A DNA stretch of 64,000 nt from Ascarosepion bandense (Eukaryota > Mollusca > Cephalopoda > Sepiida > Sepiidae): contig JBBBDQ010001156.1 in assembly GCA_037127315.1 (NCBI GenBank), forward strand, positions 2,238,501 to 2,302,500, read 5' to 3'. This document shows, piece by piece, positions 1 through 10,280 of this stretch (position 1 is the first letter of the stretch; each line of letters starts with the position of its first letter). A model generated the notes under the pieces. That model worked only from the letters and a program-made list of their open reading frames with translations, ran no database searches and was not told where the DNA came from. The translations under genes were made by a program, and so were the position numbers.

Positions 1-409
1 AATAGAAAAGAACAATAGGAGATGATGTTAAAAGCGAGAATAGATTATGTTAGAAGATAGGCGTCTAAAAATTGTTACAGTAGCTAGGGAAGAGGGAGGG
101 AAAACAGAGTGATGGCGAAATGGATTCAAAATCGATTACTGAAAAGGACGTTTAAAGATTACATCTGTGTAAAGAAGTCAAAATTAAACGTGCCACAGAA
201 ACAGAAGTGGGACAAGGGAAACGGAACAAGAGGGGAGAAACCGCACGCCGGAAAAACAGCCGTGAGAACTGTCAGCAAAGAAGAGTGGAAAGAAAGAGAC
301 CGATCCATAAAATGGAAATAGAAGGAAAAAAAAAAGAAATAAAAAAAGGGCAAATAGAGAAAATAGAAAACATGGCTGTTGGAAGAAAGTGATTGGTTTA
401 ATACCAGGG
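1..409. other. unassigned purine-rich DNA
   Basis: No gene or repeat family recognised. The stretch is rich in A and G, so both strands show short open frames (one of 70 codons at 109-321) of very biased lysine/arginine or phenylalanine/serine composition with no recognisable domain. These look like composition artefacts. Confidence 0.5.
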
Positions 410-1024
410 TTTTTTTTATCATGTCACCCCAAGCAAGGCATTCCACTATAGCGCAGGGGGTTACACAGGGCGATAGACGAGTTAGGATGTACATAGGGAG
501 AGAGTTGGAGAGAATGTGTGTGGGTTAGTGTATTAGGAGGTGTCTATTGACCTTACTTTTAAACTCCTGGAGCTTATAGCCGTCGGGGAAGCAAGCATGC
601 GGAAGGAAATTCCACAGGCGGGAAGTGCGAGGAAAAAAGCTGTTGGAGTAGAAATTGCGGTTACATTTCATCGGTTTCACTGTAAAAGGGTGGGACCTAG
701 TTGCCAATCTAGTATCTCGTGCAAACTCACACCTAGGGGGCACCAGTGATTTAAGTTCATCAGAGCAGAAGTCATGAAAGTATTTGTAGAAGAGGCACAG
801 GGAAGCCACGTCACGCCGGTGAGAGAGTGACTGCAGGCGGTCAGCTAAGTCGGTATCAATCACATTACAGATTCTTCGCTGTATTTTGTCAAGAAGCCCG
901 AGGAGAATAGCAGGGGCACCCGACCAGATGTGCTAACAGTATTCAAAACACGGGTGGATGGTAGATTTTGTATAAGTGCAGGATAGATTCAGACGGAAAC
1001 AATTTCCGGGCCCTGCACAGAGAG
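410..1024 (-). mobile_element. LINE-A copy, 3' end only
   Basis: A 5'-truncated copy of the main non-LTR retrotransposon of the window. On the minus strand it runs from the C-terminal part of the RT protein to the 3' UTR and ends in GATAAAAAAA-like sequence (T run at 410-417 on plus). An open frame at 863-525 carries the family's C-terminal domain, with DLADRLQSLSHRRDVASL, FYKYFH.FCSDELKSL and TSRLW-LPHACFPDGY, ending HLLIH before the stop. The 3' UTR holds the family signature of 'GGGGTTACA' followed by a 'GCCTTGCTTGGGGTGA' type end. Homology stops near 1024. Confidence 0.85.
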
Positions 1025-1748
1025 TTTTTAAAGGAATATTGTATATTTAACGCTAAACTCAACAGAAGAGTATTACCCGATTAGTGCGTGTGTCGGTTGT
1101 CTAGCGTTCAATCAACTCGACTGTTCCTTAAGGCCTCCTATCTTACTAATCATATAATCGGCTGAAGAGTCCAACTTTTACTCTTTAGAGGGAAGTCACC
1201 ACAACAATAGCATAATATTCGGCTTTACCAAAAGTTTTTCAAAAATTTTTCCGTTTAAAATAATAAGGCCTGATTAATTTTGGGATTAAATTAAGTCCTA
1301 CCACTGGAAGAGAGCAGAAAAACTGGACACCACAACAGTTCGTTTGATGCACATGATATTGTGCAGTATTAACAAAAGAACCATTCTATTTTCGTTGAGA
1401 ATTATCCACTTGGCAATAAATACTAAAAAATAGTATGAAATACATCATTTTCTTTAAAGAAAACTGGGGTAGCCTAATAATTATGGCCGGTAGTGCACAT
1501 TTATACATATATATGAACTTATTTTTGAAAAATATTTATATAGGAATACATACGTACACACATACACATTTATGCACACACACATATGGTCATACATGTA
1601 TAAAAATATTATTGTTGATAAGAGGGGAAGGATTTTAAAATAGGAATTTTGAAAATTATTATTAAAAATATATAAAGAAAAATAATGAATATAAACATAA
1701 AATAGAATATGTAATTTAACGGATGAGATAACGTAGAATGAGGGACAA

Positions 1749-1800
<52 letters not shown>

Positions 1801-1949
1801 GTGTGTGCGTACATATATAAACGCATATGCAGATATATACATACACACATGCACAAAAGCTCATGCGTACTTACGTCTACAAGCACAAGCGTACCTATAT
1901 ATACCACCATGTCTTCTCATTCTTCTTATTAAAGTTTATAATAAAACAT
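1025..1949. other. unassigned DNA with (TA)n(TG)n microsatellite
   Basis: No recognisable gene. A (TA)n tract followed by (TG)n lies at about 1750-1798; the frames reading through it give histidine/threonine or cysteine/valine repeats and are not genes. Confidence 0.5.
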
Positions 1950-2012
1950 TATTTTCGCTACACAAGAGCTGTCGTGTTTCGGTGCTATATCAAGCACCTT
2001 ATCAGGGAATAT
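1950..2012 (-). ncRNA. hammerhead-ribozyme-like motif, probably inactive
   Basis: On the minus strand the order is CTGATAA (2005-1999), a 5-bp stem II GGTGC/GCACC with an 8-nt loop, GAAA (1980-1977), then ACAC/GTGT as a short stem III with a 10-nt loop, then an A at 1959 where cleavage would fall. This is the hammerhead core order C3-U4-G5-A6-N7-G8-A9 / GAAA / NUH, except that G8 is A, a substitution expected to abolish activity. Stem I pairing is poor. Such motifs are known in Penelope-like elements and retrozymes; a link to such an element here is inference. Confidence 0.5.
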
Positions 2013-2179
2013 TGTTACATATGAAATGGAAAAATTAAACTGTAAAAGTTACAGCGCAATCTCTCATACCTTTATATATTTCTCTCAGTTATAATACAGG
2101 AAATATTATCCAATATTTGCAATTTATTTATTCTGACATGCCTAAAAGAGAATCATCTGCCTAAATGCACAAATATACA

Positions 2180-2612
2180 TCTATATAAAACTTATTTATA
2201 AATGGAACTTTGTCTGTGCATGAGTGTATGTGTGTGTGTCTGTTTGTGTGTGTGTCCGTTATATATATTTATATATATATATATATATATAAACTTATTT
2301 ATAAATGGAACTTTGTCCGTGTGTGTGTGCATGTGTCTGTGTGTGTGTGTGTCCATTACCCATAGACTCCGAAACGGCTAAACCGATTTTCTTGAAAATT
2401 TACACAGTTGTACTATAAGCATCTGCGAGTGTTCTTAGCTAGGTTTGTATCGAAGTACCCTTATAAATATCGAAAATCGATAATCGAAAACATCGGGTTA
2501 TAGAAGGAGTGGTCTGATTTTAATCAAATTTGATACACTCATAGACAAAGATATAAGAAACAATATTCAGAAGTTTCAAGGTTGCAGTTCTTAGAATAAT
2601 GCAGAAAATCGA
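2180..2612 (+). mobile_element. Helitron-like element, 5' part (copy A)
   Basis: Starts with TC directly after an A and shares the family head 'TTATTTATAAATGGAACTTT', a (TG)n run, then 'GACTCCGAAACGG' and 'CCGATTTTCTTGAAAATTT', followed by the CGATAAT-rich middle. The head occurs twice (2180 and about 2290) around a (TG)n/(TA)n block, so the 5' end is partly duplicated. The 3' hairpin/CTAG end is missing; homology ends at about 2612. No coding capacity. Confidence 0.7.
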
Positions 2613-2617
2613 TAATT

Positions 2618-2940
2618 TCCTCACTTTTTGGCGTTCATGCTTCATTTGGAAAAAAAGTTTGGGATTTTTATTTATTTATTTATTCTGTTATGCGAAGCTA
2701 TCCTGGCCAAGGCATCAGCAGCCACTTGTTACCCCTCCCCCCTATGGTCTGTTCTTTGAATTCAAATTTACCAAGCAGCTTAACTCGATGTTGATTTTTG
2801 GGAAAAGCAAGTATTGAAGATTGAAACTTTCTTAATTCAAATTTCCTGTGTTAAACTGTGAGGTATGTTACGAATTGTTTCTTAAATCTGTATTTTTCGT
2901 TTTTTTTTTCCTCACTTTTTGGCGTTCATGCTTCATTTGG
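2618..2940. repeat. 34-bp direct repeat flanking a unique segment
   Basis: A sequence with core CTCACTTTTTGGCGTTCATG occurs at 2618-2651 and again at 2907-2940. The second copy runs into the palindromic ACTTTAACTAAGTTAAAGCTTAGTTAACT just upstream of LINE-A. The 255 bases between show nothing recognisable beyond (TATT)n and a C-run. Either an insertion flanked by a duplicated host segment or a local duplication. Confidence 0.5.
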
Positions 2941-3362
2941 ACTTTAACTAAGTTAAAGCTTAGTTAACTCTCCACTTTTGGAAGTTTGTGTTTTGTGTTT
3001 TGTGTTTTTTTCTTTTTTTTAAATAGGAGTAGATAGGTCACATTATCGCCCGGTCCATATTCCTCCCAACTCAATTGAACTGGAGTAGAGGCTTGCCCCT
3101 TGTTTCCTGTTTAGGATGTGATTTCCGGCTTTCTCTTCTCTCCCTTCAGACCTTGGTATCGCTGCTTCCGTGAGTTTCCTGCGATCTGGCCGGTTGGTGG
3201 CAACGGCTCATCACTGTGGGGGTACCGGGTTGGCAGTTTCCTGGTTGCTGCTTCCGACTGGTAGTTAGGAGCCCTAACTATTGCGTAGCGTCAAGAGCGG
3301 CTGCTCTGATCAACAGTTGTATAATATCGGGGTTCTTGTAGTGCCATGTCGCGCATGGATAG

Positions 3363-4298
3363 GTGTCCCTGCAAGCGCTCTCGGTGGGCAACCCCGAGGC
3401 CACACCTTGTTGCAGCCCTAGCCAGTTTCCCTCCCAGCACAGATCGTGGATAATGACCGGCTGTATCCTCTATCCTAGGTCCCTTTCTACAAACAGAATC
3501 ATGACTAAACAAATCAGAAATGACCCTAAACCAGTTAAATCCAAACCACATAACCCCATTAATCTTTCCTTCACTAATATCCTGAGCATTCGTACTAACT
3601 TTCCTAGTGTAGAAGCGTTCCTGCATGAAAAGTCCCCTGAAATCCTTGCGCTCTGCGAAACTAACCTCAACTCAGCTATTCCCCCCTCTGACCTCTTCAT
3701 CCCTGGTTATCTTCCCCTTTTAAGGAAGGATTCCACTGTCCACATGCATGGGCTGGGTTTCCATGTCAGCAAACACCTCCCCATAGCTAGGGTGACTTCA
3801 CTCGAATCTACTGACCACCAATACATATGTCTCCGCCTGTCTCTCCTCAGTTCGGTTAGTTACCTATTCTTTCTTTACCGCTCTCCCTCCTCTCCTGACT
3901 GCTCCCTACTAGATAGCATTGCTGACGACATAGATAAGGCTATTTCCTATCACCCATTCGCCCACATATTTGTATTTGGAGATCTCAATGCCCATCACTC
4001 TGAGTGGCTTGAAAACGCCGTTACTGATCCGGCGGGCATTCACGCCATGAACTTTGCTATTTCCCAATCCCTTACGGAAGTGGTGGACTTCCCCACTCGC
4101 TTCTCAAGCACTCCCTCGGGTCATTCTTCACTGCTAGATATATGTTACACCTCTGCGCCTGACGCCTGTCAAGTCTCGCAGCTTTGCCTTCTCGGCAACT
4201 CCGACCACGCTGTAGTCTGTCTCAGTATTTCTTTCCAATCTCACTCCCCCCCAGGAGCCCCCTACCTACAGGACCTCCTACCTCTACCAAAAAGCTGA
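3363..4298 (+). pseudogene. LINE-A endonuclease domain (APE type)
   Basis: Would nick target DNA for target-primed reverse transcription. The frame holds the expected motifs in order: LSFTNILSIRTN (Asn motif), ILALCETNL (catalytic Glu), FLYRSPSS, FGDLNAHHSEW (Asp and Asn), SLLDICYTS and LGNSDHAVV (Ser-Asp-His). Residues before the MTKQIRNDPKP segment are poorly conserved and the true start is unclear. After about 4290 the reading continues in another frame, so the endonuclease is uncoupled from the RT. The domain itself has no internal stop, suggesting fairly recent loss. Confidence 0.85.
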
Positions 4299-4773
4299 CT
4301 GGGATGCCTTTCGCGATTTCCTCTGCGACGTCCCTTGGGGAAAAGTGTTCGACCTATCAGTTGATGACTGTGCCTCTGAGGTCTCGTCATGGGTGAAAGC
4401 TGGCATTGATGCCTTCATACCCACCAGGAAGTATTGCTTAAAACCTCATTCCTCTCCGTGGTTCTCTCCGGCCTGCTCAGCCACCATTGCCCACAGGAAC
4501 CATTACTTCCGTCTATTCCGGAGACAGTCAACTGATCACAATGAGCGCCTGTTCACATCTGCTCGCAATGAGTGCAAGAGAACCCTAAATGACGCCAAAC
4601 AGTTGTTTGTTGAGAGAATGCGACAGCACATAGCTGACCGCAAGTTCGGCTCCAAGGACTATTGGAGGATTTGTAAACGAGTGCTAAACAATAGGAAATC
4701 CTCAATACCTCCTTTAATCCATGGATTTGAGGTTCTCACATCATCTGCGGACAAAGCTGAGTGCTTTGCCTAG
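4299..4773 (+). pseudogene. LINE-A linker between endonuclease and RT
   Basis: Continues the LINE-A protein in a second frame: WVKAGIDAFIPTRKY, SPWFSPACSATIAHRNHYFR, then a basic stretch RNECKRTLNDAKQLF and KDYWRICKRVLNNRKSSIP. The W-F-P-ACS..I..RN pattern is typical of the region before the RT in Jockey/CR1-type LINEs. A second frameshift at about 4740-4770 moves the reading to the RT frame. Confidence 0.75.
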
Positions 4774-6390
4774 ATTCTTATCCAACTCCACATTCGACTC
4801 GTTCGGAGTACACCCACCCGACTTCCCTATTAGAACTGAGGCCAAACTGCACGACGTATATATTACTCCGACAATAGTATCCAGAGTAATTTCAAAACTC
4901 GACCCCCATAAGGCGTGTGGAGACTATGGAATTCCGGTGATAGTCCTTAAGAGGTGTGCTCTTGAACTTTCCCCTGTCCTCTCTAAACTATTTAACTGCT
5001 GCCTTTCTGCTTCCTGCTTTCCTGCATGCTGGAAGTTCTCTTCAGTCGTTCCTGTATTTAAGAATTGAGGTGAACCCTCGGACCCATCCAACTATCGCCC
5101 TTTCAGTCTTCTACCGATATTCGGGAAAGTATTCGAGGCTATAATCAATGCTGAAATAGTTCATCATCTCACCGCCCACAAACTGTTCTCCGACAGGCAA
5201 TATGGATTCCGCTTTGCCAGGTCCACGGCCGACCTGCAAACATCCGTAATGGAGTACATGCTACAGGCCCTTGATGAGTCTGACGAGGCTGGCGCGGTTG
5301 CTCTGGACATCTCCAAGGCTTTCGACAGGGTTTGGCACTCTGGACTCCTATGCAAACTACGCGGTTATGTTATTACGGGTCGTCTGCTTGACCTAATCCA
5401 ATCTTTCTTAAATAACCGCAAAATGAAGGTCGTTCTGAATGGGCGTGCCTCTTCGTCCTATAGCACGAATACTGGTGTCCAACAGGGCTCTATCCTGGGC
5501 CCGTCTCTCTTCCTTATTTTCATCAACGACCTCCCAGATGAGATCAAGTCCCAAGTAGGCATCTACGCAGATGACACTACAATATACTCCCGCACCAGTA
5601 AGAAACCTGTCGTGGCGGACAGACATAATCTCGCTGCTGACATTGAACGGGAACTACACTCTGTGGTGAACTGGGGCAAGAAGTGGCTTGTCAACTTCAA
5701 TTCGTCTAAGACCAATCTGTTGTCTGTCAACCATTACAGGCAACCTCTCCTGCTTCCCATAAGCATGGACCAAGCGATTCTCCCGGAGAGCAATACACTA
5801 CGCCTCCTCGGACTTACCCCGTCCTCAGACCTCAAATGGAACCACTATATTGAATCCATAGCAAAATCTACTGCTAAGAAGGTTGGGTCACTATGTCGAT
5901 CCAGGATGTTTTTTCCACCTGAATCCATCCTGCATATATACAAGTCAACCATCCGTCCGTGCATGGAGTACTGCTGCCATTTATGGTCAGGTGCCCCTGC
6001 CGTTCTCCTCAGTGTTCTTGACAGGCTCCAAAGGAGAGTCTGTAATGTGATAGGTACTGATCTGGCGGCTCGACTGCAGCCACTTCCCCATCGTCGAAAT
6101 GTGGCCTCCCTTTGTCTGTTCTATAAATACTTTCATGGCTTCTGCTCAGATGAGCTTAAGTCACTAATGCCTCCTCAACAGGTGTTTACTCGTGCAACCA
6201 GACTGGCAACTGGGTCCCACCCATTCACAGTCAGGTTAGCCAAATGCAGACGACAATTCTACTCCTGCAGCTTCTTCTCTCTTACTTCCCGCCTGTGGAA
6301 CTCGCTCCCGTATTCTTGCTTTCCTGACGGCTAAAACCTCCAGAAATTTAAATGCAAAGTCAATACTCATCTACTAACCACTGGACTCTA
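4770..6390 (+). pseudogene. LINE-A reverse transcriptase and C-terminal domain
   Basis: RT motifs in one frame: KLDPHKACGDYGIPV, SNYRPFSLLP, YGFRFARSTADL, ALDISKAFDRVWH (motif A), TGVQQGSILGPSLFLIFIN (motif B), GIYADDTTIYS (catalytic), WLVNFNSSKTN and LRLLGLTPSSDLKW. A C-terminal domain follows (YCCHLWSGAP, LQRRVCNVIGTDLAARLQ, SRLWNSLPYSCFPDG). A TGA at 5066 interrupts the protein before the fingers motif, and a TAA at 6332 sits where other copies read Tyr (DGYNLQEF); without it the frame would stop at about 6390. Catalytic residues are intact, so inactivation is by stops and the upstream frameshifts. Confidence 0.9.
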
Positions 6391-6590
6391 GCTCTCTCCC
6401 CACCCCCGTATAACCTTCCCTTTCTCTTTCATCGCACCTGCTTTCTCAGCTTTCTATTGTTCCTTTCTAACTAGTTTGTACTCCTCACTCTTTGCTAATT
6501 AATCTTTTTACATTTATGTAGCCCCCTGCACATCAGTGGCGTTTTCGCCTTGCTCGGGGTGAAATGATTAAATATATATATATATATAAT
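6391..6590 (+). mobile_element. LINE-A 3' UTR and tail
   Basis: Ends with the family's 3' signature: GTAGCCCCCTGCACATCAG, CGCCTTGCTCGGGGTGA, ATGATTAAA, then (TA)n at about 6571-6588. The same end is found at every LINE-A fragment and short derivative here, and is presumably what the LINE-A RT recognises (inference). Confidence 0.8.
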
Positions 6591-6663
6591 AATAATACAA
6601 GAAAAAGTGCTCAATACAAAGTACGAAAAGATACAATAGTAGAGCAAAAACACACAAAAAAAT

Positions 6664-7021
6664 CTATAGTGAGCCAAAACCATATTTATCAAAAATTTCA
6701 AAATTAGATAAATTAGTAGATAATCTATACGCTATACCATTAGGAATACTATTAAGTATATGGGCGGGGTGGTTAGAATCCTTGTTTACATACCTAGGGA
6801 TATAATTATTTTTAATATATGGTGTAATATATCCGGTATTTAAATTAAGCGTAATATCTAAATAGTTAACAATCTTAATATTATGTTCGATTTCAATAGA
6901 GAAACCGTAAGTTTTAAAAAATAGTTGTAGGTCTTTTCTAATTTTATCACCTATTCTCGGTGTACAATGATCTATCATAATTAGGCCATCATCACGGTAC
7001 AACCCATGATTATGGAAGTCT
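6664..7021 (-). pseudogene. reverse transcriptase fragment, Penelope-like type
   Basis: An open frame of about 112 codons (7002-6664). It opens with the catalytic motif YRDDGLIMID, then KDLQLFFKTYGFSIEIE, VNYLDITLNLNTG, YIPRYVNKDSNHPAHI and SIPNGIAYRLS. The YRDDGL...DITL...SNHP pattern is that of an RT group common in marine invertebrates that I would place with Penelope-like elements; the assignment is from memory of the pattern. The frame starts at the catalytic motif, so fingers and N-terminal palm are missing. Confidence 0.55.
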
Positions 7022-7110
7022 ATAAAAGACCTACAACGATTTTTTAAAACTTACGGTTTCTCTATATCCCTAGGTATGTAAACAAGGATTCTAACCACCC
7101 CGCCCACATA
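7022..7110 (+). repeat. inverted, internally deleted copy of the neighbouring RT fragment
   Basis: 7022-7061 is a near-exact reverse complement of about 6900-6938, and 7062-7107 of about 6762-6806. The ~90 bases between them in the parent are missing. So the RT fragment is followed head-to-head by a shortened inverted copy of itself, directly abutting the Helitron-like fragment at 7108. Confidence 0.8.
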
Positions 7111-7269
7111 CATCCATTCATTTTTCTTTCAGTCTACGGTTTCGCTTTAACTGGAAACAACTATTGCATTTTAGTCTTTTGTGCCAACGTTCAAAGAGTC
7201 TGAGCTCCAGGACCATGGATTAGTTTTAAAGCTTTCATTACAGCCGAGCAACGCTGAGGTATACTGCTA

Positions 7270-7270
<1 letters not shown>
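7108..7270 (+). mobile_element. Helitron-like 3' fragment (copy B)
   Basis: Carries the family 3' end: CCATTCATTTTTCTTTCAGT, CGGTTTCGCTTTAACTGG, AAAGAGTCTGAGCTCCAGGA and the GAGCAACGC loop, ending CTAG followed by T. A (TA)n tract of about 50 bases follows. Confidence 0.7.
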
Positions 7271-7324
<54 letters not shown>

Positions 7325-7891
7325 CAAGGAAGTGAAAGACTTGATTGAAACCAAATGTTCAAGCATTTAATTCCATAAACAGTGCGAATGCGAAGTAGAG
7401 CTTAATATTGTAATTTTGTGACTAAAATTGTTTATAAAATTTTTATATCACTACACAAAAATTTTCATGTCTCAGAACAACATTGTTCTACTTTAGGTGA
7501 TATATTAAAGTAAATGCTGAAAATGATTTATTTCAAAAATATAAGATGAATTCATGGTTATTTAGAAAATTAAGCAGTGGTAGCTTGAAAATACATCCAT
7601 CCATACATACATACATGTATATATATATATATATCTATATACATGTACAAATAAAACTTCGAAAATCACGTGTCGTATGATCATTTCAGCAATGAATCCT
7701 CACTTCCACAAAGTCTTTATTATGCCAATTTAAGATAAAATTCATACACCTGAAGTTCACTTTAAGAAAAATATTAAAGAACAATCGGAGGGCGAGTTTA
7801 AACAAAAATCTTTTTTGCATTGGGCATTGTTTATAAAGGTAAATGCATGAACAGTGCTTTTCAATCTACCTATTCTTTTACTTCCTAATGA

Positions 7892-7924
<33 letters not shown>

Positions 7925-7930
7925 GTATTT
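7271..7930. other. (TA)n tract and unassigned DNA
   Basis: (TA)n at 7271-7322, then about 550 bases with no recognised feature, with shorter (TA)n runs near 7617 and 7890-7925. Confidence 0.5.
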
Positions 7931-8217
7931 CATGAGCCTATAGCTGAGGAGTTAGAGACTCCGACTGAAACCAAATCGGTCGAGTTTCGATCCCGGCTAA
8001 AAGCAAATGGATCCCGGCTAAAAGCAAATGGATGTTTAGCCACACTGAAAAGCTGTGATACGGCGAAATAGGCTTTTATGAGGATGATAATGCACTCCTT
8101 ACGATTGAGCTCTCTAGAAAGGAAAATTTAAATAAGAATAGTTATCACTTCTGCGATTTATGCATAACTCTTCAGTAATGAATTGGGCTCTTTCGGTGAA
8201 TGGCGTGTGTGTATACA
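7931..8217 (+). mobile_element. SINE1 copy, tRNA-derived
   Basis: The head resembles a tRNA: box A-like TAGCTGAGGAGTTAGA and box B-like GAGTTTCGATCCC. It is followed by the GTTTAGCCACACTGA / AGCTGTGATACGGCGAA segment seen in the other copies and a body ending near 8217 in TTCGGTGAATGGCGTGTG. A short piece (CCCGGCTAAAAGCAAATGGAT) is duplicated in the head. Such elements have no protein and depend on a LINE RT. Confidence 0.7.
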
Positions 8218-8254
8218 CCACATATATATAACACGCTAAATTTCCCTTCTCTGA

Positions 8255-8396
8255 TTCCATGAGCCTATAGCTTAAAGCTTAGCGACTCTGACTGACACCA
8301 AATCGGTTGAGTTTCGATCCCAGTCAAAAGCAAGTGGATGTTTAGCCACACGGATGAGCTGTGATACAGCGAAACAGGCTTGTATTTGGATGACGA

Positions 8397-8400
<4 letters not shown>
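8255..8400 (+). mobile_element. SINE1 copy, head part
   Basis: Second SINE1 head in the same direction: box B-like GAGTTTCGATCCC, then GTTTAGCCACACGGATGAGC and TGTGATACAGCGAAAC, followed by (TA)n(TG)n at 8397-8437. It follows the first copy through a linker containing ACACGCTAAA, a linker also seen at the distant copy near 52.55 kb. Confidence 0.7.
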
Positions 8401-8436
<36 letters not shown>

Positions 8437-8437
8437 A

Positions 8438-8934
8438 TTTAGGCATCAAATTCTCTTTTAGGCTTGTCAGATTAAGTAAATTGCACATAATACATCTCTA
8501 CAAAGTTCGTGTGAGGTTTTAAAATCTTATGCTGTTTATTCAACACCATAAAAACCTTTACTCAAGAAAGTAGAGAACCACGAGACAAGCAGCATGTTAG
8601 ATATCCGATATAGCTAAAAGATTTGGTTTGTTATACGAGTTGTCCTATTAATAGAGGCATTCCTAAGGGACCTTAATTCTCTGTCGGCTTACCGCACCCT
8701 CGGGCACTATCTTAAGTATTTCAACGTCCATGTGCATAATATATGCATACATATTGAAAATGGAGATATAAATTTTCATATTTCAAGAATAATTTCAAAG
8801 AAAACTTTTAACAGAGTGAGAAAAGTTGTCGTTATGACGCGTTTCGTCGTTTAGGTTTTCATTACCTCAGTTTGATGAAGTCCTTAACAGCCCAATACGA
8901 CACACAAAAACTTTTTTCCATGTTCCATAGCCTT
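8438..8934. other. unassigned DNA
   Basis: Nothing recognised; AT-rich, no long frame. Confidence 0.5.
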
Positions 8935-9690
8935 TTTCTTCTTCTTTTTTTTCTTATTCTTCTTATTCTTAGTCATCTTCTTCTATGCAGCGTGTTTTTA
9001 CAAAACGTGGGTGATCATAGCTCTTCACAATTTCCTGCTGTTTGTATCACTTAATAAAGATCGCCTTTTTTGCTATCTATCCTAATCCCTGTGCTGTCAA
9101 CCATTTACTACCGCTCGTTAGGTAGGTTAATCTTTGCTTTCCTTCACCACTCTTGCCTTCAATATGACTTGTGGGTGTCGTATTTTCTAAGTTCTCTTTC
9201 CTCATTATTGGTCCTAGAAATTTCAGCTCACTTTTTCTGATTCTAAATATGTCTTTTTGTTTTCATTTTCTCTAAAAGCTCGTCATTCTTCAATTGTTCA
9301 ATACATGATACTCTCAGCAACCTTCTGTGGAGGCATTTCCTGTTACTTTAGGTCTCTACTTCATCTGTGGGGACATTGTCTAGCATTAACTGACATATAA
9401 GTGGATCGATATACCACGAAAGTTCAGTATTTTTTTTCTTTGTTTCTAACTTCACTGTCCTGTTTTTTCGCATCTTGTTTAGCTTTTGGCAGGCAAGTTG
9501 AATTATGCTAATCCGCGTTCGGATTTCGATATTACATTTTCCATATTCTGTCTTCTTTCCATTGATAGCCAGCCCATCTTCCCGATTTTATTTACTACAT
9601 GTTGAGTAGTAGCATGCATTGCTGCTTTTCTTCTGTGTATTCCATCAGAACATTCTTACTTGCGTATATAGTACTGTTAAGATAAATCTC
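8935..9690 (-). mobile_element. LINE-B copy, old and degenerate
   Basis: Starts in a TTCTT-rich run, which is the (GAA)n tail of LINE-B read on the other strand. It then matches the LINE-B C-terminal region piecewise: TCCTCATTATTGGTCCTAGA corresponds to the better copy at 21.98 kb, and CTTTGTTTCTAAC...TGTCCTG to 22.22 kb. Frames are lost throughout. Probably one of the oldest copies here. Confidence 0.6.
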
Positions 9691-10280
9691 ACTAATAATA
9701 AATCCTTGTGTAGTATGGGCGAAATAATAATTCAATCTTCACCCAATACCTTCAGATTTGGAGGAGGGAGGAAGAAGGAATTCGTGAACGTATGTGAAAT
9801 TATCTTTGAATCAATGAAAACCTTGCCTTCACAGAAAGAAGCAGAGAAGATGAAGCAAAGAAAGTAGCGAATACGTGAAATTCTTTTTCATATGAAACGA
9901 GGAAAAAGTTAAATTAATCAGGGAAGAATATCTGAAAGATTTCCTTTCAATTCCTGGGGACCATTGTTTATTTAATCTCTAGCGTAAAATTACTCTTTAA
10001 ATATATTATTGGCCTTCAGCCAGTATGCGTCACTCCAAAGACTTTTCTTTCCAGAATCTAATTATTTTAAACTATCTACCTTCGCCTACATTTTAACCTA
10101 TGCAAAGCATATATACTTTCCGTTGAGCAACGGACTCTCTTATTTTTGTCTTTGTCACTTGTATTTTAAATATTATTTATCAGATCATTTGCTCTTTACG
10201 ACTTTACGTTAAAACTACGGTGTTATTTTCGTAAACGAACCTCTGACTATTTCAAGTGTGTAACTTTGTGAATAAATAAC
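9691..10280. other. unassigned DNA
   Basis: Short frames at 9619-9867 and 10009-10212 show no domain and are probably chance. Confidence 0.5.

Larger units (their letters stand above)
2941..6590 (+). mobile_element. LINE-A, near-full-length non-LTR retrotransposon (disabled)
   Basis: The most complete LINE-A. A leader with the inverted motif ACTTTAACTAAGTT / AACTTAGTTAACT precedes the 5' UTR proper at about 3023 (GGAGTAGATAGG...TATCGCCCGG), which matches the 5' end of the other long copy at 45.3 kb. Then AP-endonuclease, linker, RT with YADD, C-terminal domain and a 3' UTR ending in CTTGCTCGGGGTGA, ATGATTAAA and (TA)n. The protein is split by about two frameshifts and two stops. Domain order and RT motifs fit the Jockey/CR1/L2 type of LINE; the exact clade needs a tree. 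Confidence 0.9.
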
